Shown: positions 16,930 to 26,000, numbered from the stretch's first letter. The stretch is DNA of 64,000 bases from Fictibacillus phosphorivorans (GCF_007673525.1 NZ_VDZU01000002.1:156175-220174); one strand, 5' to 3'. A program made the numbers and translations. Notes: generated from the sequence alone by a model not told the origin.

Positions 16930-17588
16930 AACAAAACCTCCGCGATAACTTTACTAGCTCTCTCTAGTGTATCGAACGCTTCCTTCATACGCCAAGCAGA
17001 ACGATCTCGCGGACCAATCGGATTTGATATGGAACGTATCTCAAGTACTGGCTTTCCAAATTCTTGTGCCGCTAACGCTACGCCATAGCCTTCCATCGCT
17101 TCAGCTACTGCATCAGGCTCACGATCCTGTAGATTTTTTGTGGTTTCAGAAGTTCCTGTCACCGAAGACAGTGTGAGAACGTGACCGAGCTGAACAGAAA
17201 TTCCTGCAAGCTTTAATGACGTTAAGCAGTGCATGACCAGCTCGCTGTCTGCTTTTATGCGCGTTGAAGCACCAAAGCCAAGCTCATCTAATGTGATGAA
17301 TCCTTCAGGAGATTCTGCCCCTAAATCTCCTGAAATTATCTCATCCGCAATAACAAGTGTTCCGACAGCTGCTTTATCCTTAAAACCACCAGCAATACCC
17401 ATGTTGATTACAACGTCATAGTCTTTCGTTAATAAAGCTTTTGTGGTTTGAATACCCGCTGAGATCGGACCAACTCCAGCTAATACCACATCAATCGAAG
17501 GCGTTTGCCCAATTCCTTCTAAGATCGCCTCTTTTTCAGCAGCTACAGAAGTCATAATTAAAATACGGCGTTCGTTATTCATCGACAT
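16926..17588 (-). CDS. mqnB: Futalosine hydrolase
   Basis: A 220-residue nucleosidase of the PNP/MTA-nucleosidase superfamily with the typical MGIAGGFKD loop (about 82-90) and the C-terminal EAMEGYGVALAAQEFGKPVLEIRSISN block carrying the ribose-binding Glu and the catalytic Asp/Asn region. The two-gene unit with mqnD identifies it as futalosine hydrolase, which removes hypoxanthine from futalosine, rather than MTA/SAH nucleosidase. The start ATG 17588 has an AAAGGGG site. Confidence 0.85.
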   Translation of the reverse strand: MSMNNERRILIMTSVAAEKEAILEGIGQTPSIDVVLAGVGPISAGIQTTKALLTKDYDVVINMGIAGGFKDKAAVGTLVIADEIISGDLGAESPEGFITLDELGFGASTRIKADSELVMHCLTSLKLAGISVQLGHVLTLSSVTGTSETTKNLQDREPDAVAEAMEGYGVALAAQEFGKPVLEIRSISNPIGPRDRSAWRMKEAFDTLERASKVIAEVLL

Positions 17589-17607
17589 GAAGATCCCCTT
17601 TCGCCGG

Positions 17608-18804
17608 TTAGCTTAATTTTTCAATGAACACTACTTTTAAATAGTTACCCTCTTTGAACTCTTTGTGTGTTCTAAAATCTTGTGGAAGCTTAAACTCTTC
17701 CAAAATGTTATACGTTCCGCCTGTTTGTTTAAAAGCTGATGCTATCATCTCTTTGAATTTTTTCATCCCAAATGTTGAGCAGTTAGAAGAAGCTACGATT
17801 ACACCGTTTCTTTCTGTAATCTGGATCGCTTGTGCTAACAGATCAGGATAATCTTTCCCTGCACTGAACGTATGTTTTTTAGAACGCGCAAAGCTCGGCG
17901 GGTCTAAAATCACAAGGTCAAATGACATTTCTTTTCGGACAGCATATTTAAAATAGTTGAACACATCTTCAACAATGATGTCGTGGTCTTCATAGTTCAG
18001 ACCGTTCACACTAAATTGTTCTTGCGTCTTGTTTCGGCTTCTATTTGCTAAGTCAACACTTGTCGTTTTCAGAGCACCACCAAGAGCAGCCGCAACTGAA
18101 AACGCACCAGTATAAGAGAACGTGTTCAGAACAGTTTTCCCTTTCGCATATTGATCACGGATCGTCTTTCGCACGTCACGCTGATCCAAGAACACGCCTA
18201 CCATCGCACCATCATTCAGATATACTGCAAAGTGGATGCCGTTCTCTCTCACGATCAGTGGACTTGGCGCTTGTTCACCTTCAACAAAATCGTCATCATC
18301 AATATATTTTCCTTTTACAGCAAAACGCTTCTTCTCGTAGATGCCTTTTACTTTAACAAGCTCTTTAAGAGAAGCGATTACTTCATCCTTAAAGGAGTAG
18401 ATGCCTTCACTATACCAAGTTAGAACGTAGTAGCCGTTATAGTGGTCGATTGTCAGTCCACCGATTCCGTCTCCCTCTCCGTTAAAAACGCGGAAAGCTG
18501 TCGTTTCATAATTGTTAAAAAGATCTTGGCGGTGGTTGATCGCTTTTTTCAGTTTCTTTTCGAAGAATTCTTGATCGATGAGTTCTTGTGAATTTTGCGT
18601 GAGCACCCACCCGCGGCCTTTATTTTGTTTTCCATAATACCCCTTACCGAGGAATACATTTTTTTCGTCAAACAATTCAATGATCGTTCCTTCTTCTTTT
18701 ACGTTGCTAATATTTTGTACAGTATCCTCCGTAATCAATGGAAAACCTGTTTTTAACCCCTTCACATAAGAAGGTTTTACTTTTAATCGGACATTCTTCT
18801 TCAT
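17608..18804 (-). CDS. RlmI-like class I SAM-dependent rRNA methyltransferase
   Basis: A 398-residue protein with an N-terminal PUA-like RNA-binding domain (about 1-75) and a C-terminal Rossmann methyltransferase. SAM-binding motif I is NTFSYTGAFSVAAALGGA, and the LDPPSFARSK stretch corresponds to the N/DPPF-type motif IV. The later SSNCSTF contains the Cys expected in 5-methylcytosine methyltransferases. E. coli RlmI makes m5C1962 of 23S rRNA; B. subtilis YwbD is the closest named relative. The gene begins inside the recQ stop codon (ATGA overlap), so the two are coupled. Confidence 0.85.
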   Translation of the reverse strand: MKKNVRLKVKPSYVKGLKTGFPLITEDTVQNISNVKEEGTIIELFDEKNVFLGKGYYGKQNKGRGWVLTQNSQELIDQEFFEKKLKKAINHRQDLFNNYETTAFRVFNGEGDGIGGLTIDHYNGYYVLTWYSEGIYSFKDEVIASLKELVKVKGIYEKKRFAVKGKYIDDDDFVEGEQAPSPLIVRENGIHFAVYLNDGAMVGVFLDQRDVRKTIRDQYAKGKTVLNTFSYTGAFSVAAALGGALKTTSVDLANRSRNKTQEQFSVNGLNYEDHDIIVEDVFNYFKYAVRKEMSFDLVILDPPSFARSKKHTFSAGKDYPDLLAQAIQITERNGVIVASSNCSTFGMKKFKEMIASAFKQTGGTYNILEEFKLPQDFRTHKEFKEGNYLKVVFIEKLS

Positions 18805-20942
18805 CTTGTCACCCGTTTCTTATTTTCGTTTTGCAGCAAGTAAACTTTAATCATAAAGTAACTTACTTCTTCAGGAAGTAATTCTTTGATCGGCTTTAAC
18901 TTTTCTCCGCCAGCTTGTTGAATGGCATCTTCAATCTTTGAGATATATTCTTCTGGAACAACGTCCTCCATTTGAACATCCATTCCTTCTTGCATGCATT
19001 GAATAAGATGATTCTCGACCGTACTTAAAGCTAGTTTCCGATGATCAGCGATCTCATCGACTGACATCTTCTCTTTATAGAGAGTGTATGTTTCAAGATG
19101 AGAATCAGGCGTTGTCTTTTTGGCAGGTTCTTTTGCAACGGTGCTCTGATCTGCACTTTCTCTTCGCTCAGGATGTTTAGATAAATAATTTGAAATCGCA
19201 GAGATAAACCGCTCTCCGTACTTCTCTAGCTTATTCTGACCCACACCCGTCACACTCAAAAATTCAGTCCTTGACTCAGGCAGTTTCACGCACATATCTT
19301 TTAACGCCGTATCTGCGAAAATAACGAACGGTGGAACGTTCTCTTGTTCTGCTATTGTCTTACGCACGATTCTAAGCTCTTCAAATAACGGGTCATCTGC
19401 AGCCACTTGTTTAGTTACTACCGCTTCTTTACGCATGATCTGTTCCTTACCAAGCAGGATGTCTTTCCCTTTTTCTTTTATATAAAGAGTTGGGAACGTC
19501 CCATGCTCAACGGCGATAATCTCTTGTGAGATAAAAAACTCAATGAGGTCTGTTATTTCTTTCGTGCTTTTATCTTTCAGCATGCCGTAAGTTGGCAGCT
19601 TATTAAATCGCATCTCTAACACTTTTTTATTTTTGGAACCGGTCAGTACTTGTGCGATCAGTGTCTTTCCGAAACGCTTCTGCCCCATTCGTACGATACA
19701 GGACAATACGATCTGCGCGTCTCTTGTCACATCGATGCTATCGCGATTATCTGTACAATTGCCGCACCGGCCGCAAGGGGGTATTTCTTCATCACTAAAA
19801 TAGCGGACGATTGATTGCTGCAAACAGCTTTCGGTGTAGCAATAGTCCACCATGAGCTGAAGCTTCTCCAGCTCTTGCGCCATACGATCCTGCTCACTAG
19901 ATTGATCGATCAGAAAACGCTGCACCTGAACGTCTTGTGATGAATATAACAGGATACATTCACTTGGAAGTCCATCACGGCCAGCACGGCCGGCTTCTTG
20001 ATAATAACTTTCCATGTTTTTTGGCAACTGAAAATGGATAACATATCTAATATTCGATTTATCGATACCCATCCCAAACGCAGAAGTAGCCACCATGACA
20101 GATGATTCATCTTGAAGAAATTGTTCTTGTTGTTCCATACGCTCGTTGTCATTCATTCCTGCGTGATAACGAGATACGTTGATCCCGCTTTTTTGGAGTG
20201 TTTCATAAAGCTGATCAACCGTTTTACGTGTTGCAGCGTAAATGATTCCCGCTTCTTTCTCATTCTTTTTGAGAAAATCTTTTAAGTAAGAAAGACGATC
20301 TTGCCCCTTAATCACAGAAAAAGATAAGTTTTCACGTTCAAATCCTGTTAATACCGTCTTGTTCTCATCAATATCAAGCGACCAGCAGATGTCCTGGCGA
20401 ACACGCGGTGTAGCAGTTGCCGTTAATGCGAGTACTACCGGACGATTCGGCAGATTCCCGATCATTCTTTGTATACGTTGGTAGCTCGGTCTGAAATCGT
20501 GTCCCCATTGCGAGATACAGTGAGCTTCATCTACCGCAATTAAAGGAATATCGATCTGTCGCAAATGATCCATAAAGTCATAGGATTCTAGACGTTCTGG
20601 TGCAATATATAAAAGTTTATACTCACCGCTTTTCGCCTTTTCAATTCGTTCTCTCGCCTCTGTCGTTGTGAGTGAACTATTGATGAAGGCGGCGGATATA
20701 CCTAACTGCAATAATGTATCAACCTGATCTTTCATTAATGAAATTAAAGGAGAAATAACAATTGTCGTTCCTTCAAAAACAAGGGCAGGTATTTGATAGC
20801 AGATCGATTTCCCGCCACCTGTAGGCATAACACAGAGTGTATCGTCACCCGCTAAAACCGATTGTATCGCTTGCTCTTGTCCATTACGGAATGAAGAATA
20901 ACCGTAATGCAAATTCAGCATTTGCTTTGCTTTTTCTATCAA
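18801..20942 (-). CDS. recQ: RecQ-family ATP-dependent DNA helicase
   Basis: A 713-residue helicase with Walker A MPTGGGKS (about 39-46), DEAHCISQWGHDFRP, motif VI QEAGRAGRDG, a zinc-binding Cys set ending CGRCGNCTD (about 375-403), a winged-helix region and an HRDC domain near 515-595. A further C-terminal HTH-like segment (SVDEIADHRKLALSTVENHL) extends it beyond E. coli RecQ, as in other Bacillus RecQ proteins. RecQ unwinds DNA 3' to 5' in recombination and replication-fork repair. Start is TTG 20942 with GGGAGG upstream. Confidence 0.92.
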   Translation of the reverse strand: MIEKAKQMLNLHYGYSSFRNGQEQAIQSVLAGDDTLCVMPTGGGKSICYQIPALVFEGTTIVISPLISLMKDQVDTLLQLGISAAFINSSLTTTEARERIEKAKSGEYKLLYIAPERLESYDFMDHLRQIDIPLIAVDEAHCISQWGHDFRPSYQRIQRMIGNLPNRPVVLALTATATPRVRQDICWSLDIDENKTVLTGFERENLSFSVIKGQDRLSYLKDFLKKNEKEAGIIYAATRKTVDQLYETLQKSGINVSRYHAGMNDNERMEQQEQFLQDESSVMVATSAFGMGIDKSNIRYVIHFQLPKNMESYYQEAGRAGRDGLPSECILLYSSQDVQVQRFLIDQSSEQDRMAQELEKLQLMVDYCYTESCLQQSIVRYFSDEEIPPCGRCGNCTDNRDSIDVTRDAQIVLSCIVRMGQKRFGKTLIAQVLTGSKNKKVLEMRFNKLPTYGMLKDKSTKEITDLIEFFISQEIIAVEHGTFPTLYIKEKGKDILLGKEQIMRKEAVVTKQVAADDPLFEELRIVRKTIAEQENVPPFVIFADTALKDMCVKLPESRTEFLSVTGVGQNKLEKYGERFISAISNYLSKHPERRESADQSTVAKEPAKKTTPDSHLETYTLYKEKMSVDEIADHRKLALSTVENHLIQCMQEGMDVQMEDVVPEEYISKIEDAIQQAGGEKLKPIKELLPEEVSYFMIKVYLLQNENKKRVTR

Positions 20943-21107
20943 AACTTAAATTAGCCTCCCTCAGGTAGAGTCATCTCTTGATTATAAAGGTACTGACTCC
21001 ACATAGCAAAGACACATCTTACCGTTTTCTTCCGATAAAAATAGACAGACTACTTAATAAAATGTGATACATTAGGAATTGGAGAAATGAAAAAGGAGTT
21101 TTTACAT

Positions 21108-21455
21108 ATGACAAATCAAGAAATCAACAATTTACCACCAAAAACGTGTTCCATTGAAAGACTCGTAACGATGCCGGCTGATGTTGCAAAAGTTCTAGAA
21201 GGTAAGAAAACAGCTACTCGCCGTAACGGACGCTATGCAGACATTGGGGAAATCATGGAATTAGAAGGTCATTCGTTCGTAGTGAACAATGTATACCGAC
21301 AATCCCTTGGTGAACTAACCGATCAACACGCTCAAGACGAAGGATTCACAACAGTTGAAGAGTATAAGAACGCTATTCTTTCGTACCACCCAGGTATGCC
21401 TTGGCTTCCTCATATGCAAGTATGGGTTCACGAATTCAGTCCTGCTAAAGGCTAA
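21108..21455 (+). CDS. ASCH-like domain protein
   Basis: A 115-residue protein. The start ATG 21108 is set by AAGGAG at 21093-21098; an upstream ATG at 21087 would include that site in the coding region. KVLEGKKTATRRNGRYADIGEIMELEG, with the GKKT..R and GD-like pattern, recalls the ASCH superfamily, which is thought to bind RNA. The match is weak toward the C-terminus. It is followed 11 bases later by a membrane protein gene, probably co-transcribed. Function unknown. Confidence 0.55.
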   Translation: MTNQEINNLPPKTCSIERLVTMPADVAKVLEGKKTATRRNGRYADIGEIMELEGHSFVVNNVYRQSLGELTDQHAQDEGFTTVEEYKNAILSYHPGMPWLPHMQVWVHEFSPAKG

Positions 21456-21466
21456 ACTGTAACTTG

Positions 21467-21910
21467 ATGGATATTTTGTATCGTATTTTTTTGTATATCC
21501 ATATTTTAAGCGTGATCATTTCTGTTGGCCCGTTCTTTATTCTGTTCCCACTGATCAAAAAGTTGCGAACAGCAACAGAAGATGAGATGCAGGCTCACCT
21601 TGGCACGTTTCGGTTTGTCGTTTGGCTCGCCAAACACGCGGGTCACGTCTTGGTATTGTCAGGTTTATTGCTCGTGTTCACAGGACCTTGGACGTGGGAC
21701 ACACCTTGGATTATCATGACTTTAATCATCTTGTTCTGCTCGCTTTTCTTTTTAGCGCGCGCCTTTTCACCGACACTTCGAAAGTTTGATGATGAAGCGC
21801 ATGATAAAGTGGCGCTAGCTCAGAAACTGCAGCGTGCCGTTTGGATATACCTCGGATTGTTGATGATCATGCTTTGGTTTATGGTTGGAAAGCCATATTT
21901 GTGGTGGTGA
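21467..21910 (+). CDS. Four-span membrane protein, DUF2269-like
   Basis: A 147-residue protein with four hydrophobic segments near 6-26, 47-67, 75-95 and 120-142, and conserved His11 in the first and His54 after the second. The topology and HILSVIISVGPFF start resemble the DUF2269 (predicted integral membrane) family, whose function is unknown. TTG 21464 adjoins ATG 21467; neither has a good ribosome site, so coupling to the ASCH-like gene is likely. The 322 bases after it hold a 21 bp repeat array and no gene. Confidence 0.6.
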   Translation: MDILYRIFLYIHILSVIISVGPFFILFPLIKKLRTATEDEMQAHLGTFRFVVWLAKHAGHVLVLSGLLLVFTGPWTWDTPWIIMTLIILFCSLFFLARAFSPTLRKFDDEAHDKVALAQKLQRAVWIYLGLLMIMLWFMVGKPYLWW

Positions 21911-22024
21911 GATTTGGATTGATTGATAGATTGGTGGAAGCTGCCCCTTGTGTTGTGAGGGTGCGGCTTTTTTTGACTTGGTGTCCTTTTAAGGTGGACA
22001 AAATTAATGCGGCTGACTAAAAAT

Positions 22025-22129
22025 GTGGATTGGAGCCTAAAAGTCGTGGATTAAACAGCTAAACTTTTGGATTCAGCATACAAATTTCTGGATTCAGAAG
22101 CTATTTTTGTGTATTCATTATGTTTGTGT
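22025..22129 (+). repeat. Second tandem 21 bp repeat, five units
   Basis: Units begin at 22025, 22046, 22067, 22088 and 22109, exactly 21 bp apart, with a shared core GTGGATT / TTGGATTCA / CTGGATTCA / GTGTATTCA followed by a variable AT-rich half. A possible remnant GTGGACAAA is at 21994, off phase. The array lies in the 322 bp gap between the DUF2269-like gene and the 22233 gene; the rest of the gap shows no gene. In frame, four of the five units could encode heptads such as LDSAYKF and LDSEAIF, but one has a stop. Confidence 0.85.
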
Positions 22130-22232
22130 CCAGCTGGCAAAGAAATAGGGGTCTATGTAAGAAGAGATTTTCCTCTCTATATAGAATAAACTATGTATGA
22201 AACTCCATTTTCAGAAGAGGAGGCACATATTC

Positions 22233-22661
22233 ATGGATTTGCATCCGATCACAGTCAATGAAATTATGTTCACCGTAACTTTGATCAGCACACTTTTCAT
22301 TATTGCTTTCTTAATACCAAAAACAAAGCGAAAAACCGGCTTATACACAGCCAGTGTCATCACAGCTCTCGTTTTACTATTTTTCATCATACGTCCCTTT
22401 TGGATCGACTATCATGTCTCCGTAAAAAAAGACCAGCTCACCTTATATTTAGAGAAGCAATTTCCTAATGAAAAGTGGCAGATTACACAAAACATCGGAC
22501 GGCAATACAATCCTTATATCTTCTTAGTAGAGTTTCATAATGAAAAGGGTTGGAAGTATCACTATTTTGTGAAGAATGCAGACCACATTAAGCAGCACGG
22601 TCTTAGCATGCCAGATGGTTCTAAGAAAATAGAAGGTAAACATAAGCGAAATGATTGGTAG
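22233..22661 (+). CDS. Small membrane-anchored protein, unknown
   Basis: A 142-residue protein from ATG 22233, preceded by AGAGGAGG. Two hydrophobic segments (about 10-30 and 38-57) are followed by a soluble tail of about 85 residues rich in aromatic and charged residues (YLEKQFPNEKWQI, YHYFVKNADHIKQH). No recognised family. It stands alone between the 21 bp repeat array and a terminator. An earlier in-frame ATG at 22197 has no ribosome site. Confidence 0.6.
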   Translation: MDLHPITVNEIMFTVTLISTLFIIAFLIPKTKRKTGLYTASVITALVLLFFIIRPFWIDYHVSVKKDQLTLYLEKQFPNEKWQITQNIGRQYNPYIFLVEFHNEKGWKYHYFVKNADHIKQHGLSMPDGSKKIEGKHKRNDW

Positions 22662-22667
22662 TAAAAA

Positions 22668-22697
22668 AAGAAAACCTCCTTTACTTGGGAGGTCTTA
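22668..22697. terminator. Bidirectional terminator
   Basis: Arms AACCTCC (22673-22679) and GGGAGGTCTT (22688-22697) pair between the convergent 22233 and 22701 genes, with an A-run upstream serving the minus strand. Confidence 0.7.
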
Positions 22698-22700
22698 CAG

Positions 22701-23408
22701 TTAAAATGACTCTCGTGTTGTTATAGTCAGCTCCCAGCCCCTATTGATGGCTCCTTGGTCTTGAGTAAATTGATCATATACATATAATCGCCATGCACCA
22801 TTCGGATTCGTTCCATTAAAAACACTAAGAACCGTTCCATAAGGAAGTCCTGGCGCACCTGGTAATGCTGTAACTGGAAGAGTAGCACTTGGTTTATAAA
22901 TGCCTGATGGAGGAATAGCATCTTCTGTCATAGAATTTACTGCAGCATCACTGAACGTATACGTAGCATTGACAACACCAGGACTAAAGCCTCCAACTGT
23001 AGACATTAAGATGACATTCTGTCCTTGAGGACCTACAAGCAATATTTGCAGATCAGCTAAATATGAATGCGTGAGGTTACGGAGAGTTACCGTCACATTT
23101 GCAACTGTCCCACTTAAACCTGACACATTAATAGTCGATGGATAAGGTGTTGCAGCTCCGCTATCAGGAATTGTAATAACATTAGGATTAGAAAATCTAT
23201 TTATGTTTACAGCCGTTCTGCTACAGATAACCGCCGTTATGCATCTACAGTCTAAAGCAAGTACTTGGTTACCACTCGTTATACCCACTACACAATTTCC
23301 GTTGATTCCTTGAAAAATAAAAGGAATCTGCCTGTTACCTATTAACAGAACTACAGCTTGCCCGTATTTCAAACATTTTAACGTGTGACAAACACATGAA
23401 TGAATCAT
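22701..23408 (-). CDS. Cys-rich N-terminal domain fused to proprotein-convertase P-domain
   Basis: A 235-residue protein without signal peptide or protease domain. Residues 1-62 hold seven cysteines (5, 7, 12, 39, 54, 56, 62). Residues ~70-233 are a P/Homo-B domain, recognised by PDSGAATPYPSTINVSGLSG, the TLRNLTHSYLADLQILLVGPQG block and the end NPNGAWRLYVYDQFTQDQG with RGWELTITT. P-domains normally stabilise subtilisin-like proteases or act as adhesive beta-sandwiches. A Cys-rich module joined to a beta-sandwich recalls spore coat or exosporium proteins, which need no signal peptide; that location is inference. The ATG has a strong GGGAGGTG site. Confidence 0.75.
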   Translation of the reverse strand: MIHSCVCHTLKCLKYGQAVVLLIGNRQIPFIFQGINGNCVVGITSGNQVLALDCRCITAVICSRTAVNINRFSNPNVITIPDSGAATPYPSTINVSGLSGTVANVTVTLRNLTHSYLADLQILLVGPQGQNVILMSTVGGFSPGVVNATYTFSDAAVNSMTEDAIPPSGIYKPSATLPVTALPGAPGLPYGTVLSVFNGTNPNGAWRLYVYDQFTQDQGAINRGWELTITTRESF

Positions 23409-23633
23409 TGTTTCCCACCTCCCTTTATACGGTTACTTCTATAATATGCATGTCTCCTACTTTTGCTTAGGTAACACAGTATTTAATTTCACAGAAATTG
23501 AAAACCCTTTCAATGTCTAATAATATTAAATATTTTAAAAATTTATATAATTCCCCTTGTCCCTCACTTTCTAAGCTGTTATGATTGTGAACATTATATT
23601 TCTAAAAAACACCACAGAAGGGACACATGCATC

Positions 23634-23834
23634 ATGAAGAAATTATTATTGATCGTATTGATTTCCGCTCCATTTATCGCACAACTGGTCGTTCTACCGT
23701 TTGTAAACAGGATCGATCCTATTATTTTCGGACTACCGTTTCTTCAGTTTTGGTTGTTTTTGTGGATTGTTCTAACTCCTTTTTGCACATTAGGAATCTA
23801 TCATCTTCAGAAATCGGAAGGGAGTCTGGATTAA
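23634..23834 (+). CDS. DUF3311 small membrane protein, symporter partner
   Basis: A 66-residue protein with two membrane segments (about 3-22 and 34-57), matching the DUF3311 family. It ends directly before the symporter start codon. The same DUF3311-SSS order occurs in B. subtilis yhjC-yhjB, so this is probably an accessory subunit of the transporter. ATG 23634 has an AAGGGA site. Confidence 0.8.
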   Translation: MKKLLLIVLISAPFIAQLVVLPFVNRIDPIIFGLPFLQFWLFLWIVLTPFCTLGIYHLQKSEGSLD

Positions 23835-25337
23835 ATGCAGCAAGGTAATCTTACAGCACTATCTATCACGATTTTTATTATCTTAACGGTCGTTTTGATC
23901 GGATTTCTTGCCGGCAGGGACAAAGCTACACGTAGTTCTGTTGAAGAATGGTCTGTTGGCGGAAGACGCTTTGGCGGCCTACTCGTCTGGTTTCTAGTTG
24001 GGGCTGACCTTTACACGGCTTATACATTCCTAGGATTAACAAGCACCGCTTACACAGCTGGTAGTCTCGCATTCTTCGCGATTCCCTATTCGGTTCTAGC
24101 GTATTTTATCTCTTATTTTTTCCTTCCAAAGTTATGGAAAGTGGCAAATGAGCATAAATTAACGACTCTAGCAGACTATGCTCGCGAACGTTTTGACTCT
24201 AAGCTATTATCTTCACTCATCGCCATCGTCGGCGTACTCATGCTGATTCCGTATATCTGTTTGCAGCTGAGTGGTATTCAAGATACGCTTCAGGTTGCTG
24301 GGACAGGCTTTATCAATGTAAAAGTGGTCGTGATCACCTCTTTTTTGCTTGTTGCACTGTATACATTTTTCAGTGGGATCAAAGGACCGACTTATACTGC
24401 AATCATTAAAGATGTTCTAGTGTGGGCAATCATGTTGTTCATGGTTGTTTCTCTTCCAATCATGCACTTTGGCGGCTGGAATCCGATGGTTGATAAAATC
24501 GTAACGGAAGCTCCTCACCTCTTAACGATCCCAGAGTCTGGGCCGAAAGGTGTTACATGGTTCATTACAGCAGCTTTTGTATCATCGCTTGCTCTTTTTA
24601 TGTGGGCACATGCGGCAACAGGCGTTTTCACAGCAAAAAGTGCAGATGCCATTCGAAAAAATGCACTGTTTCTGCCGCTTTATAATATCGTTTTAATTCT
24701 TGTTGTTTTCCTTGGATTCATCGCCTTTCTTGTTTTACCAGATGAAACGGATCCTAGGTTTGCTCTTCTTGCATTGATCCAAACGTCTTATGGTGGAATC
24801 GGTCAGGGATTAGCGTACTCAACAATTGCACTCGCTTCACTCATTCCATGCTCTATCATGGCGATCGGTGCGTCGAACCTTTTTGCAAACAACATCTATC
24901 GTGACCTCATCAATCCGAAAGTAAATGGTGCAAAATTAACGATGATTACGCGTGGCATGGTTTTCGTTGTGATCGGACTCGCCTTATTGTTCGGTCTTGT
25001 GTTTCCACAAGCGCTCGTTTCCCTACAGTTGCTTGGTGTATCAGGGATGGTACAGATCTTTCCTGCGATTGTTATCAGCTTGTTCTGGAGAAATCAGTCT
25101 AGAGAAGCTACCATTATTGGTCTGCTTGTCGGACTTGTCGTTACCTTCACAGTCTATTCAACAGGTACAAGTCTTGGAATCTATGAAGGTTTCTGGGGAT
25201 TGATGGCTAACTTTGCAACAGTAGTTGTGTTGAATCCAATCTTCGTTAAAAAAGCGAAGCATTCATCAAACGCTGTAAAAAATTACTTGTTTGATCAGTC
25301 ATCAAAAGAAGAACAACTTGTACGAAAAGGTGCATAA
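23835..25337 (+). CDS. Sodium:solute symporter family (SSS) transporter
   Basis: A 500-residue protein with about thirteen hydrophobic segments. It has the SSS-type start (EEWSVGGRRFGGLLVWFLVGADLYTAYTFLG), GIKGPTYTAIIKDVLVW in segment 5-6, and ALASLIPCSIMAIGASNLFANNIYRD near 335-360. It belongs to the YhjB-like branch that pairs with DUF3311; solutes are unknown, with monocarboxylates a reasonable guess. Stop and start codons of the pair are adjacent, and GGGAG inside DUF3311 is its ribosome site. A strong terminator follows. Confidence 0.85.
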   Translation: MQQGNLTALSITIFIILTVVLIGFLAGRDKATRSSVEEWSVGGRRFGGLLVWFLVGADLYTAYTFLGLTSTAYTAGSLAFFAIPYSVLAYFISYFFLPKLWKVANEHKLTTLADYARERFDSKLLSSLIAIVGVLMLIPYICLQLSGIQDTLQVAGTGFINVKVVVITSFLLVALYTFFSGIKGPTYTAIIKDVLVWAIMLFMVVSLPIMHFGGWNPMVDKIVTEAPHLLTIPESGPKGVTWFITAAFVSSLALFMWAHAATGVFTAKSADAIRKNALFLPLYNIVLILVVFLGFIAFLVLPDETDPRFALLALIQTSYGGIGQGLAYSTIALASLIPCSIMAIGASNLFANNIYRDLINPKVNGAKLTMITRGMVFVVIGLALLFGLVFPQALVSLQLLGVSGMVQIFPAIVISLFWRNQSREATIIGLLVGLVVTFTVYSTGTSLGIYEGFWGLMANFATVVVLNPIFVKKAKHSSNAVKNYLFDQSSKEEQLVRKGA

Positions 25338-25352
25338 CTTTTACTCCACAAA

Positions 25353-25390
25353 AAAAGCTTGAGTCCAAAATCTCTCGGACTCAAGCTTTT
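25353..25390. terminator. Bidirectional terminator
   Basis: Perfect 14 bp stem AAAAGCTTGAGTCC / GGACTCAAGCTTTT around TCTC between the convergent symporter and DUF1801 genes. Confidence 0.9.
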
Positions 25391-25406
25391 AAAATGAACA
25401 GATTGA

Positions 25407-25748
25407 TCATAAAGCACTCGAAGCTTCTTTTACAAATGAGATAAGTTGTTTGGAATCAATCGAGTCTCCTTTACGCAGCTTTATGGTTTTACGTTCTGGT
25501 GGACCACTGAATAGAGCTTCTGGAAGTTCTAATGAATTTGCATTAAAAATTGTAAAGCTTACGGCATCTTTGGATGTTGAGATCACTGCAGCATATTTTC
25601 CGTTTTTTAAGAAGTGAGGTTTTTTATACTGAATTCGCTCATTGACGTCAGGTATTGCTTGATGAACAACTCCGCGTAGATTCGTAGACAACTCTACCTG
25701 CCAGGATTCTTTTAATTCCTCAATAAAATGGGTAACCTCTTGATTCAT
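25407..25748 (-). CDS. DUF1801 (YdhG-like) protein
   Basis: A 113-residue protein with the DUF1801 pattern: N-terminal helix FIEELKESW, IQYKKPHFLKNGKYAAVISTSKDAVSFTIF (the family's W/H-F..nGky..s..k..v.l.f core) and a C-terminal SFVKEAS helix. The fold is YdhG-like and has been discussed as iron-chaperone-like in some members; function here is unknown. Its ribosome site AAAGGAG lies in the upstream 63-residue reading frame, with which it overlaps by 29 bases. Confidence 0.75.
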   Translation of the reverse strand: MNQEVTHFIEELKESWQVELSTNLRGVVHQAIPDVNERIQYKKPHFLKNGKYAAVISTSKDAVSFTIFNANSLELPEALFSGPPERKTIKLRKGDSIDSKQLISFVKEASSAL

Positions 25749-25911
25749 CGTTTACTGTCTCCTTTATTTTTATTCTCTCGGTCTTTTGCAACATATATAT
25801 ATGTTCTTCTAAGTCTTTACTAAGAACTTCTTTACTTAGACTCGAAAGTGGTTGCTTTCGACGTAATGAATGTTGTGCTTTGCGTTCTACTTTACCTCTC
25901 TGATATCGCAT
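25720..25911 (-). CDS. Short basic protein, unknown
   Basis: A 63-residue frame with Arg/Lys-rich first third, overlapping the DUF1801 start by 29 bases in another frame. A full AGGAGG lies 9 bases before ATG 25911. A second ATG at 25915 in another frame gives only an eight-codon frame. No family or domain is recognised. The good ribosome site argues for translation, perhaps as a leader coupled to DUF1801, but the length allows chance occurrence. Confidence 0.4.
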   Translation of the reverse strand: MRYQRGKVERKAQHSLRRKQPLSSLSKEVLSKDLEEHIYMLQKTERIKIKETVNDESRGYPFY

Positions 25912-26000
25912 CCATCGTTTCCTCCTTTAGATTGTGATCAGCTTTCCTACCTTTACTACGAAACTGAACACTATAATCTACTAGGCTAAAAAAAGTTTGT

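Noticed and set aside
18045..18423. Two plus-strand frames inside the RlmI-like gene
   Set aside because: Both are antisense shadows within a conserved methyltransferase domain.
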